This document shows positions 15,040-21,676 of a stretch of DNA of 26,857 nucleotides, in pieces. The notes under the pieces were generated by a model that was not told where the DNA came from, ran no database searches, and saw only the letters and a program-made list of their open reading frames with translations. The DNA lies in the IMG/VR virus record IMGVR_UViG_3300035071_000131, positions 1 to 26,857 of that record; one strand, written 5' to 3'. Origin of the DNA: a virus. A program made the translations under genes and the position numbers. Position 1 is the first letter of the stretch. Each line of letters opens with the position of its first letter.

Positions 15040-17363
15040 GCGACGACAACATCATTCATTTCAACCCATGGCAGGACTTCAACGACGTTTCGGCGATCAT
15101 CGATCCAGCCGACATCGAGCCCGACGTCGAGCAGCTGAAGATTTTTCTCGACGTGGTCTTCTCTTATTGCGAGGGCCTGATCCCCGTGCGCGGCTTCGTC
15201 GACAAGGGCCAGAACCTCGACGACCGACCGAACAACAACATCTGGATCGAGGCGGACAAGTACGCGATCGACAAGCTCGTCACCTTTGTCAACTGGGCGT
15301 GGCGTGAGGGATCCGCCGTCTATGTCGTGCCGGGCACCGTCGCCGCGACGGGACAGGCGAAGGCCGAAGAAGTCATCCAGATGCAGACCGTCGTCGTCGA
15401 TCTCGACGACGGCGACATCGCCGCCAAATACGAGCACCTCATCGACCATCTCGGCCTGCCGACGCTCGTCGTCGAGAGCGGCGGCCGCACCAAGGAAGGC
15501 CAGCCCAAGCTCCATGTCTGGTGGAAACTGACCGAGCCGGCGACAGGCGAGGACATCCAGACCGTCTGCCAGCTGCGCGCCGACATCGCCTGCAAGATCG
15601 GCGGCGACTGGCATTTCCGCTCCGCCCAGCAGCCGATCCGCGTCGCTGGCTCGGTCTATCACAAGGGCGGTTTCCGCCGCGCCGTCACCATCGGTCAGCA
15701 CAACCCCCACGTGGAGGTCGAACTTCGCGAGTTCGCCGATCGCGTCGACAACATGATCCGCTTCATCCATGCCGGCCCTGAGGCGGTGGAGCGCGAGAAG
15801 CCAACAATCCACGAAGTGCTGACGACGCCGGTGCGCGAGGGCGGCGTCGACGGCTGGTCGCGCTTCGCCGGCATCAGTGCCGCCGCCGGCCATTATATCC
15901 GCCTGGTCCACAAGGGCGAAATGAGCCCCAACGACGGGTGGGAGGCGATCTGCCAGTATAACGCCGCCATGGTGCGCCCGCCGTGGCCGCTGACGCGCCT
16001 CAAGCTCGAAGCTGACCGGCTGTGGGCGAAGCACATCGAGAAGAACGGGCCGCCGCTCATCCGCCTCGACGCGGACGCCGCCCCGCGCTCGCACGCTTTG
16101 CCGGTGTTCTCCTTCGGCGAGCTGCTCGACGACGTCTCGCCCATGCCGGACGACATCATCGCGCCGCGCTTGCTGACGCCAGGCGGGTTGCTGGTTTTGG
16201 GCGGGGCGCCGAAGGTCGGCAAGAGCGATTTCCTGATCTCTCTGCTCGTGCACATGGCCGCAGGCGTTCCCTTCCTCGGCTTCGCGCCACCGCGGCCCTT
16301 GCGGATTTTCTACCTGCAGGCCGAGATCCAATACCATTATCTGCGGGAGCGCATGCAGGGCATCCGGCTCGACGCGGCCGTCGTGACCGCGGCGCGCGAC
16401 AATCTGCACGCGACGCCGAAACTCGAGGTCATCCTCGATGACAAGGGCCTCGCCCGCGTCGCCGACGCCATTCGCGCGCGTTTCCCCGACTGTCCGCCCG
16501 ACATCATCTGTCTCGACCCGATCCGCAATCTGTTCGACGGCGGCAAGGATGGCGGCGAGAACGACAATGCAGCGATGATGTTCTTTCTCACCGAGCGGGT
16601 CGAGAGGCTGCGCGAAGCTGTGGCGCCGGAGTGCGGCGTCATTCTCGCCCACCACACGCGCAAGATGCTGCGCAAGGCCCTTGCTGAGGACCCGTTCCAG
16701 GCGCTCTCCGGCGCCAGCGCGCTGCGCGGCTTCTATACGACCGGACTGCTCATGCACCAGCCGGATGAGGACGACACGGCGCGCAGGCTGGAGATCGAAC
16801 TGCGTAATGGGCCGTCACTTCCGGCGAAGCTGATCGACAAGGTGCACGGCCGCTGGATCGAGCTCAATCCAATGAACGAGCGCCTCGTGCGCAAGGACTT
16901 CGGCGAGAAACTCGACGCGGAGCGCCTGCGCAAGCACGACGTCATTCTCGGCATCCTTCTCGATGAAGCGGAAGAAGAACGACTTTATGTCACCAAACAG
17001 TTCGCCGAGAAGTTCGAAAACCAGGCGGGACTCGGCAGCAAGCATACTATCCAGGACCGCCTTGGCGTGCTGGCGACAAAGGGTTTCATCAAATTCCTGC
17101 GTGACGCATCGTCCTTCGGCTTCCCCGTCACGCGCTCACACTTCGGGTATCTCTGCGTCGAGGGCATGACCTTCGGCAGGCCTGATGAGAGCATCGACCC
17201 GACCACCGGGGAGGTCATTTCGACCCCGCGCCGGGTGCTGCCGAGCCACTACAAATGCCCCCAATCGGCCGCTTGTCTCGCGGTCGAAAACCCCGAGGTC
17301 TGGGTCTATCCGGAAGGGTCGGAAGGCGATGTCTCTCATATGAGAGGGGCCCCCCTCATATGA
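15036..17363 (+). CDS. Primase-polymerase / RepA-like helicase fusion
   Basis: The product has 775 aa. The N-terminal part (about 1-240) looks like an archaeo-eukaryotic-type primase (RepB primase-like): metal-binding VVVDLDDGD (D122, D124, D125), then ESGGRTKEGQPKLHVWW with H160, then RVAGSVYHKGG. The second half is a RecA-fold helicase: Walker A GGAPKVGKSDF (389-399), Walker B PDIICLDPIRNLF (about 488-500), and VILAHHTRK. A winged-helix-like region is near the C-terminus. It probably starts phage replication by priming and unwinding. The start overlaps the nuclease stop (ATGA). The last 10 codons lie within a 38-bp palindrome, so the gene and control region overlap. Confidence 0.85.
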   Translation: MSDDNIIHFNPWQDFNDVSAIIDPADIEPDVEQLKIFLDVVFSYCEGLIPVRGFVDKGQNLDDRPNNNIWIEADKYAIDKLVTFVNWAWREGSAVYVVPGTVAATGQAKAEEVIQMQTVVVDLDDGDIAAKYEHLIDHLGLPTLVVESGGRTKEGQPKLHVWWKLTEPATGEDIQTVCQLRADIACKIGGDWHFRSAQQPIRVAGSVYHKGGFRRAVTIGQHNPHVEVELREFADRVDNMIRFIHAGPEAVEREKPTIHEVLTTPVREGGVDGWSRFAGISAAAGHYIRLVHKGEMSPNDGWEAICQYNAAMVRPPWPLTRLKLEADRLWAKHIEKNGPPLIRLDADAAPRSHALPVFSFGELLDDVSPMPDDIIAPRLLTPGGLLVLGGAPKVGKSDFLISLLVHMAAGVPFLGFAPPRPLRIFYLQAEIQYHYLRERMQGIRLDAAVVTAARDNLHATPKLEVILDDKGLARVADAIRARFPDCPPDIICLDPIRNLFDGGKDGGENDNAAMMFFLTERVERLREAVAPECGVILAHHTRKMLRKALAEDPFQALSGASALRGFYTTGLLMHQPDEDDTARRLEIELRNGPSLPAKLIDKVHGRWIELNPMNERLVRKDFGEKLDAERLRKHDVILGILLDEAEEERLYVTKQFAEKFENQAGLGSKHTIQDRLGVLATKGFIKFLRDASSFGFPVTRSHFGYLCVEGMTFGRPDESIDPTTGEVISTPRRVLPSHYKCPQSAACLAVENPEVWVYPEGSEGDVSHMRGAPLI

Positions 17364-17368
17364 GAGAC
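17331..17368. repeat. 38-bp near-perfect palindrome at end of primase gene
   Basis: The two halves (17331-17349 and 17350-17368) are inverted copies with a single mismatch. Each half itself contains a palindrome: CTCTCATATGAGAG at 17333-17346 and CTCATATGAG at 17355-17364. The primase stop codon is inside it. It could extrude as a cruciform or bind two dimers of a regulator. It lacks a T tract, so it is not a normal terminator. Confidence 0.85.
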
Positions 17369-17408
17369 AAAATCAAAATCCGTTCAAATTGCATGTGTTG
17401 CGGGGAAA

Positions 17409-17453
17409 ATATGAGAGGGGTTGTCTCTCATATTTCTCTCATCCCCCTCTCAT
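17409..17453. repeat. Second cluster of TCTCAT/ATGAGA sites
   Basis: ATATGAGA (17409-17416) and TCTCATAT (17426-17433) form a dyad that repeats the halves of the 38-bp palindrome with a 9-bp gap. Two further half-sites CTCTCAT follow at 17436-17442 and 17447-17453. Together with the palindrome, this gives at least eight copies of the half-site within 123 bp. Confidence 0.7.
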
Positions 17454-17455
17454 GG

Positions 17456-17489
17456 TTTTCGCCACAAAAGCATACACTTACGGCGAAAA
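17456..17489. repeat. Inverted repeat TTTTCGCC / GGCGAAAA
   Basis: Perfect 8-base arms lie at 17456-17463 and 17482-17489 around an 18-base AT-rich centre. The unit follows the TCTCAT cluster directly and may be a binding site or part of an origin. Confidence 0.55.
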
Positions 17490-17508
17490 TATCAATTAGG
17501 TCCGAAAG

Positions 17509-17563
17509 CTCCCATACTACGTATGGGAGGGCCAACCATGAGTGTTGGCCCTTCCTCCCATAC
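17509..17563 (+). promoter_or_regulatory. Mutually exclusive hairpins over a ribosome binding site
   Basis: CTCCCATAC (17509-17517) pairs perfectly with GTATGGGAG (17521-17529) around a TAC loop. The same GTATGGGAG can instead pair with a second CTCCCATAC (17555-17563). That pairing encloses a further stem GGCCAAC/GTTGGCC (17530-17536 and 17544-17550), making a 16-bp stem with one bulge. The purine run GGGAGG (17525-17530), a ribosome site for the ATG at 17538, is covered in both states. The layout is that of an RNA or translation switch. Confidence 0.5.
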
Positions 17564-17624
17564 GTGGGTTTCGCCCGTGGGCCGCCCTGATCCGCGTGCC
17601 CTCAGACGACGGCGGCCCAAGTAA
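17538..17624 (+). CDS. Possible 28-aa leader peptide
   Basis: The ATG at 17538 follows GGGAGG by 7 bp, a very good ribosome site, and opens 28 codons ending at TAA 17624. The peptide starts MSVGPSSHTW and ends in the basic tail ALRRRRPK. It lies in the loop and 3' arm of a hairpin that has an alternative fold, 65 bp upstream of the resolvase gene. It could be a regulatory leader or a chance ORF. No family is recognised. Confidence 0.35.
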   Translation: MSVGPSSHTWVSPVGRPDPRALRRRRPK

Positions 17625-17689
17625 CGCGACTCACCCAAGCCGCCGTCGCCCCCCCACCACCGATGACCCCTTCAACGAGGCGATCACCC

Positions 17690-18229
17690 ATGGCTTCGAC
17701 GACTCTGACTCTGCCCGCTTCAATGGCAAGCCCGGCGGCAATTCAAACTTCCGCTCCGGAAACGGACGCTATTCTCGCCCTCGACCTCGGCACGACCACT
17801 GGCTGGGCGTTGCTTTCCCCAGACGGTATCGTCACCAGCGGAACCGCATCGTTCAAACCGAGCCGTTACGACGGCGGCGGCATGCGCTACCTGCGTTTCA
17901 AAGGCTGGCTCGACCAGTTGCGCAATTACGCTGGGCGCATCGACGCCATTCACTTCGAGGAGGTGCGCCGTCACATGGGCGTCGACGCCGCCCATCTCTA
18001 CGGCGGCTTCCTCGCGACGCTGACCACCTGGTGCGAGCACGAGACAATTCCCTACCAGGGCGTGCCGGTCGGAACGATCAAACGCTTCATCACGGGCAAG
18101 GGCAACGCCGACAAGTGCGCAGTCATCGAAGCGGTGAAAGCGCGCGGCTTCAATCCGGTCGACGACAACGAGGCCGACGCCATCGCCATCCTGCTCTGGG
18201 CCATGCAGACGAAGGGAGGCGTGCAATGA
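17690..18229 (+). CDS. RuvC-like Holliday junction resolvase
   Basis: The product has 179 aa from the ATG at 17690, which has CGAGG about 10 bp upstream; an ATG at 17663 in the same frame is possible. The RNase H-like fold is clear: first aspartate in ILALDLGTTTGWAL (D32), glutamate in DAIHFEEVRRH (E90/E91), and the terminal acidic residues in VDDNEADAIAILLWA (D159, E161, D163). The lysine-containing segment VGTIKRFITGKGNADK is typical of RuvC. It would cut branched DNA so that replicated phage genomes can be packaged. The stop overlaps the next ATG. Confidence 0.9.
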   Translation: MASTTLTLPASMASPAAIQTSAPETDAILALDLGTTTGWALLSPDGIVTSGTASFKPSRYDGGGMRYLRFKGWLDQLRNYAGRIDAIHFEEVRRHMGVDAAHLYGGFLATLTTWCEHETIPYQGVPVGTIKRFITGKGNADKCAVIEAVKARGFNPVDDNEADAIAILLWAMQTKGGVQ

Positions 18230-18783
18230 TCCGCGGACGCAAACGCAAGCCCGGGCTGCGCTACGACTGCGGCAAACTCCGCCGCGAGGAGACCGAACGC
18301 GAAGCCATGGCGACGGCGATCGCAGCGCGCCAGCGCCATTACGGCGTTACCGCGAAGCAGGCGCGTGACGAACGACTTGGAACGTCGCTGGGACGCTTGG
18401 CCTTTCGCAAGCTGATCAGCGACACGCAATACCAGGCCGGCGTCGTCTTCGGCGAGCTCTACCAGCGCCACCACATCGTGATGGGATTGCCCGTGCCGAG
18501 CCCGCGGTCGGTCGCCGGCATCCTCATCAACGAAGGCATCTTCGGCAGTTCGCCGAGCGAACCCGTGCTCGATGTCATCGAGAAGCTGCGGGAGCGCTTT
18601 CAGCAAGCGACTGACGCGCTCGACGAATGCGATCGCGAGCATCGGTTGTCGGCCGGCATGAGGCCAACGTTGCTGATCTACCGCGTGATCTGCGCCGATG
18701 AGGACACGAACAACTGGTGCGAAGAGGACCTTGGCAATCTGCGCGTGGCATTGAATGCGCTGGTGAGGGTCTTCAGGTTGTAA
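18226..18783 (+). CDS. Unknown phage protein after resolvase
   Basis: The product has 185 aa. The start overlaps the resolvase stop (ATGA). The N-terminus is very basic (MIRGRKRKPGLRYDCGKLRREE), followed by helical segments (ARDERLGTSLGRLAFRKLISDTQYQAGVVFGELYQRHH) and a C-terminal helical part with DEDTNNWCEEDLGNLRVALNALVRVF. This pattern recalls small phage proteins that follow RuvC in alphaproteobacterial prophages; some have been treated as regulators, but I cannot name this one. It ends the operon begun at 9965, about 80 bp before a new promoter. Confidence 0.75.
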   Translation: MIRGRKRKPGLRYDCGKLRREETEREAMATAIAARQRHYGVTAKQARDERLGTSLGRLAFRKLISDTQYQAGVVFGELYQRHHIVMGLPVPSPRSVAGILINEGIFGSSPSEPVLDVIEKLRERFQQATDALDECDREHRLSAGMRPTLLIYRVICADEDTNNWCEEDLGNLRVALNALVRVFRL

Positions 18784-18863
18784 CCACGTCAGAAGCCCGC
18801 ACGGGCGCGCAGCAACCCGCAACGTCACGCACGAGAACGCGTTGAAAACAATGCAGAAACAGA

Positions 18864-18891
18864 TTGACGAAGCGATCGATCGCTGTTAAAA
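18864..18891 (+). promoter_or_regulatory. Promoter with perfect palindrome in spacer
   Basis: TTGACG (18864-18869), a 16-bp spacer and TTAAAA (18886-18891) form a good promoter. The spacer contains the 14-bp perfect palindrome AGCGATCGATCGCT (18871-18884), an ideal repressor site. A second dyad TTCCGATATTGGAA (18893-18906) lies at the predicted start site. A terminator follows after about 20 bp. Confidence 0.6.
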
Positions 18892-18917
18892 GTTCCGATA
18901 TTGGAATCTCAGAAATG

Positions 18918-18947
18918 CGCCCGAAGCACTCCGCTTCGGGCGTTTTT
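18918..18947 (+). terminator. Strong rho-independent terminator
   Basis: CGCCCGAAGC (18918-18927) and GCTTCGGGCG (18933-18942) form a perfect 10-bp stem with an ACTCC loop and a TTTTT tail. It lies 27 bp after the promoter's -10 and 21 bp before the next gene. Transcripts from that promoter would stop after about 50 nt unless terminator read-through occurs. Confidence 0.93.
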
Positions 18948-18968
18948 CTTTTCGGGGCAGCGCGCTGC

Positions 18969-19538
18969 ATGCATGTCGTCGTCACCTTCCGCGACCAGAT
19001 GCTCTCGCGCTACGCCGCACGGCTCGAGGCGCTTGGCGGCGGCAATGGCCGGGGCGTCCTGGCGCAGGCGCTGAACGAAGGTGGGCAGGCCGTGCGCTCC
19101 GCGACCGTCGCAGCCGAAACCGCGCAGACCGGTCTCCCCGGCGGCACGCTGGAGCGTGCGCAGCAAACGATCGAGGCAAGCGCTGGCTCGCTCAGCTACA
19201 CGATCTGGTCGGAAGGCGGCAACGTCAGGCTGAAATACTTCGGCGCGAAGGAAGGCGGCGGCGGGGTTACCGCGCATCCGTGGAATAGGCCCACCTACTA
19301 CGATCGCGCCTTCATCACCTCGGGCCCGCGTGGGCGCCGCGCGGCGTCGCCGAAACTCGGCGGGCAAATCTATCGCGGCGCAAGCAGGCGCTGGGGCGGG
19401 CCGATCTCGCTGGTGCGCTCGGGGTTGTTCATTCCGACCGAAATGACGAAGGGCCAGACCGCTGCGGCATTCGACAGGGGTGCGGCGAGCGTGCTGGCGA
19501 CCACGGTGGTGTCAAGGCTTGGCGCGATGCTGCCGTGA
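18969..19538 (+). CDS. Probable phage tail/neck protein
   Basis: The product has 189 aa from an ATG after the terminator; a GTG a few codons later is also possible. The sequence has the shape of HK97 gp10 / minor tail Z-type completion proteins: N-terminal helix RDQMLSRYAARLEALGGG, middle SYTIWSEGGNVRLKYFGAKEGGGGVTAHPWNRPTYYDRAFITSG, and a helical end. The family pattern 'LKYF-A-E' with a following 'P' and 'F' matches tail-completion proteins I know from alphaproteobacterial prophages, but not with certainty. It is separated from terminase and portal by more than 4 kb, which is unusual. The upstream terminator means its expression needs read-through or the neighbouring promoter. Confidence 0.6.
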   Translation: MHVVVTFRDQMLSRYAARLEALGGGNGRGVLAQALNEGGQAVRSATVAAETAQTGLPGGTLERAQQTIEASAGSLSYTIWSEGGNVRLKYFGAKEGGGGVTAHPWNRPTYYDRAFITSGPRGRRAASPKLGGQIYRGASRRWGGPISLVRSGLFIPTEMTKGQTAAAFDRGAASVLATTVVSRLGAMLP

Positions 19539-19690
19539 CGTCACCCGCCGCCAGCTGCACACGCAAACCGCCAATGGTTCCTTTTGGGCGACACTGTCCC
19601 GCTGCGGCGCGACGGCCCGATTGATCTGGATATTTCCGAATTTCGTTTTTGCGGTTTGGTTGCCAAAGCCCTCACAGGAACAGCCCGTAG

Positions 19691-21019
19691 ATGACGACGC
19701 CAGAAGTCGTGATGCGCCCGGTTTCAGAGCTGAAACCATACGCGCACAACGCGCGCACGCATTCGCCGGAACAGATCGATCAGCTGGCGGCGTCTATCCG
19801 GGAATCCGGCTTCACCAACCCTGTGCTCGTCACGGCGGAGGGGATGATTGTCGCCGGTCACGGCCGCGTGGAGGCGGCGAAGGCGGCGGAAATCTCGCTG
19901 GTGCCCACCATCGTCGTTGGCGCCGACTGGACGCCGGCGCAGTTGCGCGCCTATGTGCTGGCCGATAATCAATTGGCGCTCAACGCCGGGTGGGATGACG
20001 ATCTCTTGAAACAGGAGCTCGCCGATCTTTCCGCGGAAAGTTTCGATGTTGGCTTGGTCGGCTTCGACGCCGAACTGGTCGCGGGGCTTCTCGCGGCCGA
20101 GCCAACCGGCGGCCTTACCGACGAGGACGAGATCCCCGAGCCGCCCAAGCGGCCCGCGACGCGGCGCGGCGATTTGTGGCTCGTCGGCAATCACCGGCTG
20201 CTCTGCGGCGACTCGACGAGTCCAGAAGACGTCACCCGGCTGATGGACGGCAAGCGCGCCGCGCTCTTCGCCACTGATCCGCCCTATCTCGTGGACTACG
20301 ACGGCACCAACCACCCGACGAAAAAGGGCGCTTCGACTCGGGCGAAGAAGATCGCCAACAAGGACTGGAGCGACGATTACATCGAGCAGAAACATTGGGA
20401 CGACTCGTCTCAGGGGCCGCAGTTCTACGAAGCCTTCATGCAGGTCGCGATCGACTGCGCCATCGCCGAGGACGCCGCCTGGTATTGCTGGCACGCCTCG
20501 CGCCGACAGGCGATGCTGGAGGCGTGCTGGAAGAAATTCGACGTCCTGCACCACCAGCAGATCATCTGGGCCAAGAGTCGCCCAGTGCTGACCCGCTCGA
20601 TCATGCTGTGGGCGCATGAGCCCTGCCTGTTCGGTTGGCGCTCCGGTAGGAAGCCGCGCGTCAACCGCGAGGGCTTCGATAGCTGGCCGACGACAGTGTG
20701 GAACATCCCCTCGAGCGAGATCGAGACGCGCGAGCATCCGACCAGCAAGCCGGTGCGGGCGTTCTCGCTGCCGATGGAATTGCACACGCTTCCGGGCGAC
20801 ATCTGCTACGAGCCCTTCTCGGGCTCCGGATCGCAGCACATCGCCGGCGAGAAGACCGGGCGCCGGGTCTATGGAATGGAACTCTCAGAGACCTTCTGCG
20901 ACGTGATCATCAACCGCTGGCAGGCGTTCTCGGGGAAGACGGCCGTCCTCGACGGCGAGGGCGCGACTTACGATGAAATTTGTGTTCAACGCCTTGGCGA
21001 GGCGAAGGAAGCCGCCTGA
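19691..21019 (+). CDS. ParB-domain / DNA methyltransferase fusion
   Basis: The product has 442 aa. Residues 1-95 form a ParB/Srx-type nuclease-like domain (SELKPYAHNARTHSPEQIDQLAASIRESGFTNPVLV, GHGR at 56-59). Residues of about 160-430 form an N6-adenine or N4-cytosine methyltransferase: DPPY (196-199), HPTSKPV (349-355) and AdoMet-binding EPFSGSGS (374-381). The DPPY-before-FxGxG order is the beta class. Fusions of this kind are common in alphaproteobacterial prophages and act as orphan methylases. No restriction gene is nearby, so protection from host restriction or regulation is likely. AGGA lies about 13 bp before the ATG. Confidence 0.93.
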   Translation: MTTPEVVMRPVSELKPYAHNARTHSPEQIDQLAASIRESGFTNPVLVTAEGMIVAGHGRVEAAKAAEISLVPTIVVGADWTPAQLRAYVLADNQLALNAGWDDDLLKQELADLSAESFDVGLVGFDAELVAGLLAAEPTGGLTDEDEIPEPPKRPATRRGDLWLVGNHRLLCGDSTSPEDVTRLMDGKRAALFATDPPYLVDYDGTNHPTKKGASTRAKKIANKDWSDDYIEQKHWDDSSQGPQFYEAFMQVAIDCAIAEDAAWYCWHASRRQAMLEACWKKFDVLHHQQIIWAKSRPVLTRSIMLWAHEPCLFGWRSGRKPRVNREGFDSWPTTVWNIPSSEIETREHPTSKPVRAFSLPMELHTLPGDICYEPFSGSGSQHIAGEKTGRRVYGMELSETFCDVIINRWQAFSGKTAVLDGEGATYDEICVQRLGEAKEAA

Positions 21020-21231
21020 TGCAGTCGCGCGCCATGTCTCTCGTCGAGGCAGTCGTGAATGTGCTCGTTGGCTACGGCGTCGCGGTGGCCACGCAATTGA
21101 TGGTGTTTCCCTGGTTCGGGTTGAGCACGACGATCGACCAGAACCTGACAATTGGGCTGATCTTCACCGTCGTGTCGTTGGTGCGCAGCTATGCTCTGCG
21201 GCGGCTCTTCGAAGAGATCCGGATACGTTGA
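21019..21231 (+). CDS. Small membrane protein, DUF7220-like
   Basis: The product has 70 aa with two hydrophobic segments: VVNVLVGYGVAVATQLMVFPWF (about 11-32) and NLTIGLIFTVVSLVRSYALRRLF (about 42-64). It resembles DUF7220, a short phage membrane family that typically carries 'NV-VGY-IA---Q---FP-FG' and 'FT-VS--RSY-LRR-F', both visible here. The start overlaps the methyltransferase stop (TGATG). Function is unknown; association with the replication-to-packaging gap is common. The end, 52 bp before a convergent gene, has no clear terminator. Confidence 0.78.
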   Translation: MQSRAMSLVEAVVNVLVGYGVAVATQLMVFPWFGLSTTIDQNLTIGLIFTVVSLVRSYALRRLFEEIRIR

Positions 21232-21283
21232 CACCAGAGATGAAAGCGCCGCTCGCAGTGCCGGGCGGCGCAATGATGTTAGT

Positions 21284-21676
21284 TTAGTCCTTCCTGAAGG
21301 CGTCGCCTTTCGTAGCGCGCCCGAGAGAAAGCTCTACGATCCGATCAATTATGCGGTTGCTATCTTTCCACTTCATCACGAGTTTACCTGGATCCATACC
21401 ATACTCAGCCACTATGTCGCGCAGTTGCTCAAGGTCAAGGCCTGCCAGCTGCGCGCGCAATGCGCTCTCGCCGTGTCGAGCCAGTTCAACAGGGTCAATA
21501 ACCGCGGGTGTTCGCCTGCCACCCTTGCGTTTTTTCTCGCCCGTAGCGAGTTTCTGCTGAGCAACAGCAGGATCAATATTTAGGGCAACCTCGATGCGAG
21601 AGCGAAATTCGGGATTCCGCTCAACTTCATCGGCGACTACCTGCATAAGCGCTGAAAGGATTTTTTTGATGCTCAT
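21284..21676 (-). CDS. Unknown partner of ParA
   Basis: The product has 130 aa. The N-terminus is helical (MSIKKILSALMQVVADEVERNPEFRSRIEVAL), then a basic linker EKKRKGGRRTPAVIDPVELARHG, then a helix pair ALRAQLAGLDLEQLRDIVAEYGMDPGKLVMKW. I recognise no family. It follows the ParA gene with a 4-bp overlap, in the position of a ParB-type partner, but no ParB motif or HTH is obvious. The composition is AT-richer than the phage genes. It may load ParA or bind DNA; this is inference from position only. Confidence 0.72.
   Translation of the reverse strand: MSIKKILSALMQVVADEVERNPEFRSRIEVALNIDPAVAQQKLATGEKKRKGGRRTPAVIDPVELARHGESALRAQLAGLDLEQLRDIVAEYGMDPGKLVMKWKDSNRIIDRIVELSLGRATKGDAFRKD

Larger units (their letters stand above)
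17364..17689. other. 326-bp control region rich in dyads
   Basis: This gap in an otherwise overlapping operon contains further TCTCAT/ATGAGA sites, an 8-bp inverted repeat with an 18-bp loop (17456-17463 and 17482-17489), two competing hairpins (17509-17563) and a 28-codon ORF. It is more AT-rich at 17369-17500 than the flanks. Candidate roles are a replication origin downstream of its initiator gene, or an operator/attenuator region before the resolvase gene. Confidence 0.6.

Noticed and set aside
14985-16757. Open frame of 590 codons on the minus strand
   Set aside because: It is the shadow of the nuclease and primase-helicase genes, with composition typical of antisense translation.
17331-17453. 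CRISPR array or terminator
   Set aside because: The repeats are short palindromes without regular spacers, and no T tract follows. No cas genes are present; the Cas4-like nuclease belongs to a phage operon.
17542-18225. Long upstream extension of the frame of the 18226 gene
   Set aside because: It runs through the resolvase gene in another frame, and its translation is Arg/Pro-rich noise. The ATG at 18226 overlaps the resolvase stop, as in the rest of the operon.
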